This document shows positions 12,564 through 13,562 of a DNA stretch of 13,562 nucleotides, piece after piece. Both the position numbers and the translations under genes were made by a program. The notes below the pieces were generated by a model. That model was not told the origin of the DNA. It saw nothing but the letters and a program-made list of their open reading frames with translations, and searched no databases. Source of the DNA: Hyphomonadaceae bacterium (GTDB taxonomy: Bacteria > Pseudomonadota > Alphaproteobacteria > Caulobacterales > Hyphomonadaceae); assembly GCA_030696545.1 (NCBI GenBank), contig JAUYSA010000237.1:1-13562 (forward strand), given 5' to 3'. The first letter of the stretch is position 1, and every line of letters starts with the position of its first letter.

Positions 12564-13306
12564 GCGACAAGCCTGAGTACGCGAAGGGCGTGAAGGGCGA
12601 GATCGATCAGAGGCCCAAGCGTTTCTACAAGGACGTCGCCCTTGCCAGCGATGGCGATGGGTGGCGCGTAACGCTGGATGGCAAGGCGCTGCGGACGCCG
12701 AATGGCAATCCACTATTGCTGCCGGGTGAAGCGCTGGCTGCTGTCATCGCCGATGAATGGCGCGCGCAACAGGAACGCATTGACCTGCAGTCGATGTATA
12801 ATACGCGGCTGGCGCATGTGGCGATCGACCGGGCGACGCGGGCGGCGGCTGAGCTGGCGGCAGAGGCCGTGCGCTATGCGGAGACCGATCTGGTCTGCCA
12901 TCTGGCGGATGCCCCGCCGAAACTGCGGGACCGGCAACAGGCGAGCTGGGGTCCGTTGCGTGAGTGGGCGGCCGACGAGATGGGTGTGCGTCTGAAGGCG
13001 GTCGTCGGGATCATTCCGCAGGAGCAGCCGAAGGAGTCGCTGGAGGCGATGCGGCGGCATGTGGCGGCGCTGGATGCGTTCCGGCTGGCGGGACTGGTGC
13101 ATGGCGTCGCCCTGCTCGGTTCGGCCGTGCTTGGGCTTGCAGTGGAACGTGCGCGGCTGAGGGCGTCAGACGCCTATGAGCTGTCGCGGCTGGATGAACA
13201 GTTCCAGATCGAGCTGTGGGGCGAGGACGCCGAGGCGACCCGCCGCACGGAGCGCTATCGCGCGGAGGCGCGGGCGCTCGATCTGTGGTTTGACGCGCTG
13301 GCCTAG
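12560..13306 (+). CDS. ATP12-family F1-ATPase assembly chaperone
   Basis: ATP12 proteins bind the free F1 alpha subunit and help build the alpha3-beta3 hexamer of ATP synthase; outside mitochondria the family is mainly alphaproteobacterial. The 248-residue product matches the usual length. It has RFYKDVAL (21-28), WRVTLDGKALRTP (35-47), ADEWRAQQERID (64-75), RYAETDLVCHLADAP (105-119), WGPLREWA (130-137) and the C-terminal LSRLDEQFQIELWGEDAEA (208-226). In the family segment normally reading MP-T-LA-ID, this protein has MYNTRLAHVAID (79-90), with Tyr where Pro is usual. The ATG at 12560 overlaps the preceding TGA (ATGA). No ATP synthase genes are visible in the window. Confidence 0.94.
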   Translation: MSDKPEYAKGVKGEIDQRPKRFYKDVALASDGDGWRVTLDGKALRTPNGNPLLLPGEALAAVIADEWRAQQERIDLQSMYNTRLAHVAIDRATRAAAELAAEAVRYAETDLVCHLADAPPKLRDRQQASWGPLREWAADEMGVRLKAVVGIIPQEQPKESLEAMRRHVAALDAFRLAGLVHGVALLGSAVLGLAVERARLRASDAYELSRLDEQFQIELWGEDAEATRRTERYRAEARALDLWFDALA

Positions 13307-13506
13307 GCGACGGCGCGAGGGGCTGACAGCACGGCGCGTGGGCGGGATTCGACCTGCTCGCGGCGATAGGACGGCCATGGGCGGCGGCCGATATTGGCGA
13401 CAACCGAAATCAGATACGGCGCGATCATCAGGATCGCCGCCACGCCGAGCATCAGAACTCCGGCGATACGGGTGTGGGCATCTTGCTGGAAGGTGTGCGG
13501 CGCCAT
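13303..13506 (-). CDS. Small predicted single-pass membrane protein, unknown function
   Basis: I do not recognise this protein. Reading on the minus strand from the ATG at 13506, it is 67 residues: a short polar N-terminus (MAPHTFQQDAHTR), one hydrophobic segment of about 25 residues (IAGVLMLGVAAILMIAPYLI onwards), then a basic cytoplasmic-type tail (GRRPWPSYRREQ...). By the positive-inside rule the C-terminus should be cytoplasmic. An upstream in-frame start at 13551 would add 15 residues. ATG 13506 is preferred because a GGGGA-type Shine-Dalgarno lies about 6 nt upstream on that strand. The gene is convergent with the ATP12 gene, and the two TAG stops share the CTAG at 13303-13306. That it is real rests on the hydrophobic profile, the ribosome site and filling the gap exactly. 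Confidence 0.55.
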   Translation of the reverse strand: MAPHTFQQDAHTRIAGVLMLGVAAILMIAPYLISVVANIGRRPWPSYRREQVESRPRAVLSAPRAVA

Positions 13507-13562
13507 GGAAAATCCCCGGTTCGTGTGAGCTTGCCGAATTACGCGCGTCACCGCCGCGGGTT

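Noticed and set aside
10155..12713. An 852-codon open frame on the minus strand across the RluA-type, crcB and rluC genes
   Set aside because: It lies antisense to three well-supported genes, has an Arg/His/Ala/Pro-rich composition typical of antisense frames in GC-rich DNA, and shows no recognisable domain.

Overview
This window is core chromosome of an alphaproteobacterium, GC-rich by eye and with low-A/T codon use. Four things point there: adk lies between secY and rpsM; Adk is the short-LID form; rpmJ is absent between secY and rpsM; and the window ends with an ATP12-family F1-ATPase assembly chaperone, a family shared by alphaproteobacteria and mitochondria. The gene order after rplQ (protease, rarA, RluA-type synthase, crcB, rluC, ATP12) looks like Caulobacterales/Hyphomonadales or Rhizobiales, but that finer placement is inference from memory.

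Positions 1-4402 are the distal half of the spc ribosomal-protein operon: the 3' end of rpsH, then rplF, rplR, rpsE, rpmD, rplO, secY and adk, all on the + strand. Most gaps are under 50 nt, and the secY stop overlaps the adk GTG start. The longest gap (rplO-secY, 90 nt) holds two strong hairpins and three copies of a 7-mer that could compete for one complementary arm, one copy overlapping the secY Shine-Dalgarno.

Positions 4403-7015 are the alpha operon. It has its own promoter (TTGACG, 16 nt, TATAAC) and a leader of about 125 nt with a perfect hairpin. The genes are rpsM (TTG start), rpsK, rpoA and rplQ, and the unit ends at a textbook Rho-independent terminator.

Positions 7016-9016 hold a probable two-gene envelope unit. 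The first gene is a short lipoprotein whose mature part resembles the periplasmic domain of ExbD/TolR. It is tightly followed by a periplasmic DegP/DegQ-type serine protease.

Positions 9062-13306 hold rarA, an RluA-type pseudouridine synthase without an S4 domain, crcB, an S4-containing RluC/D-type pseudouridine synthase and an ATP12 chaperone. The last three are joined by ATGA stop/start overlaps. The window ends with a small minus-strand gene for a predicted single-pass membrane protein, whose stop codon shares a CTAG palindrome with the ATP12 stop.

I see no mobile element, CRISPR array, tRNA or rRNA. The region is mostly conserved housekeeping. The least ordinary items are the ExbD-like lipoprotein next to the protease, and the structured leaders of secY, rpsM and rplQ.
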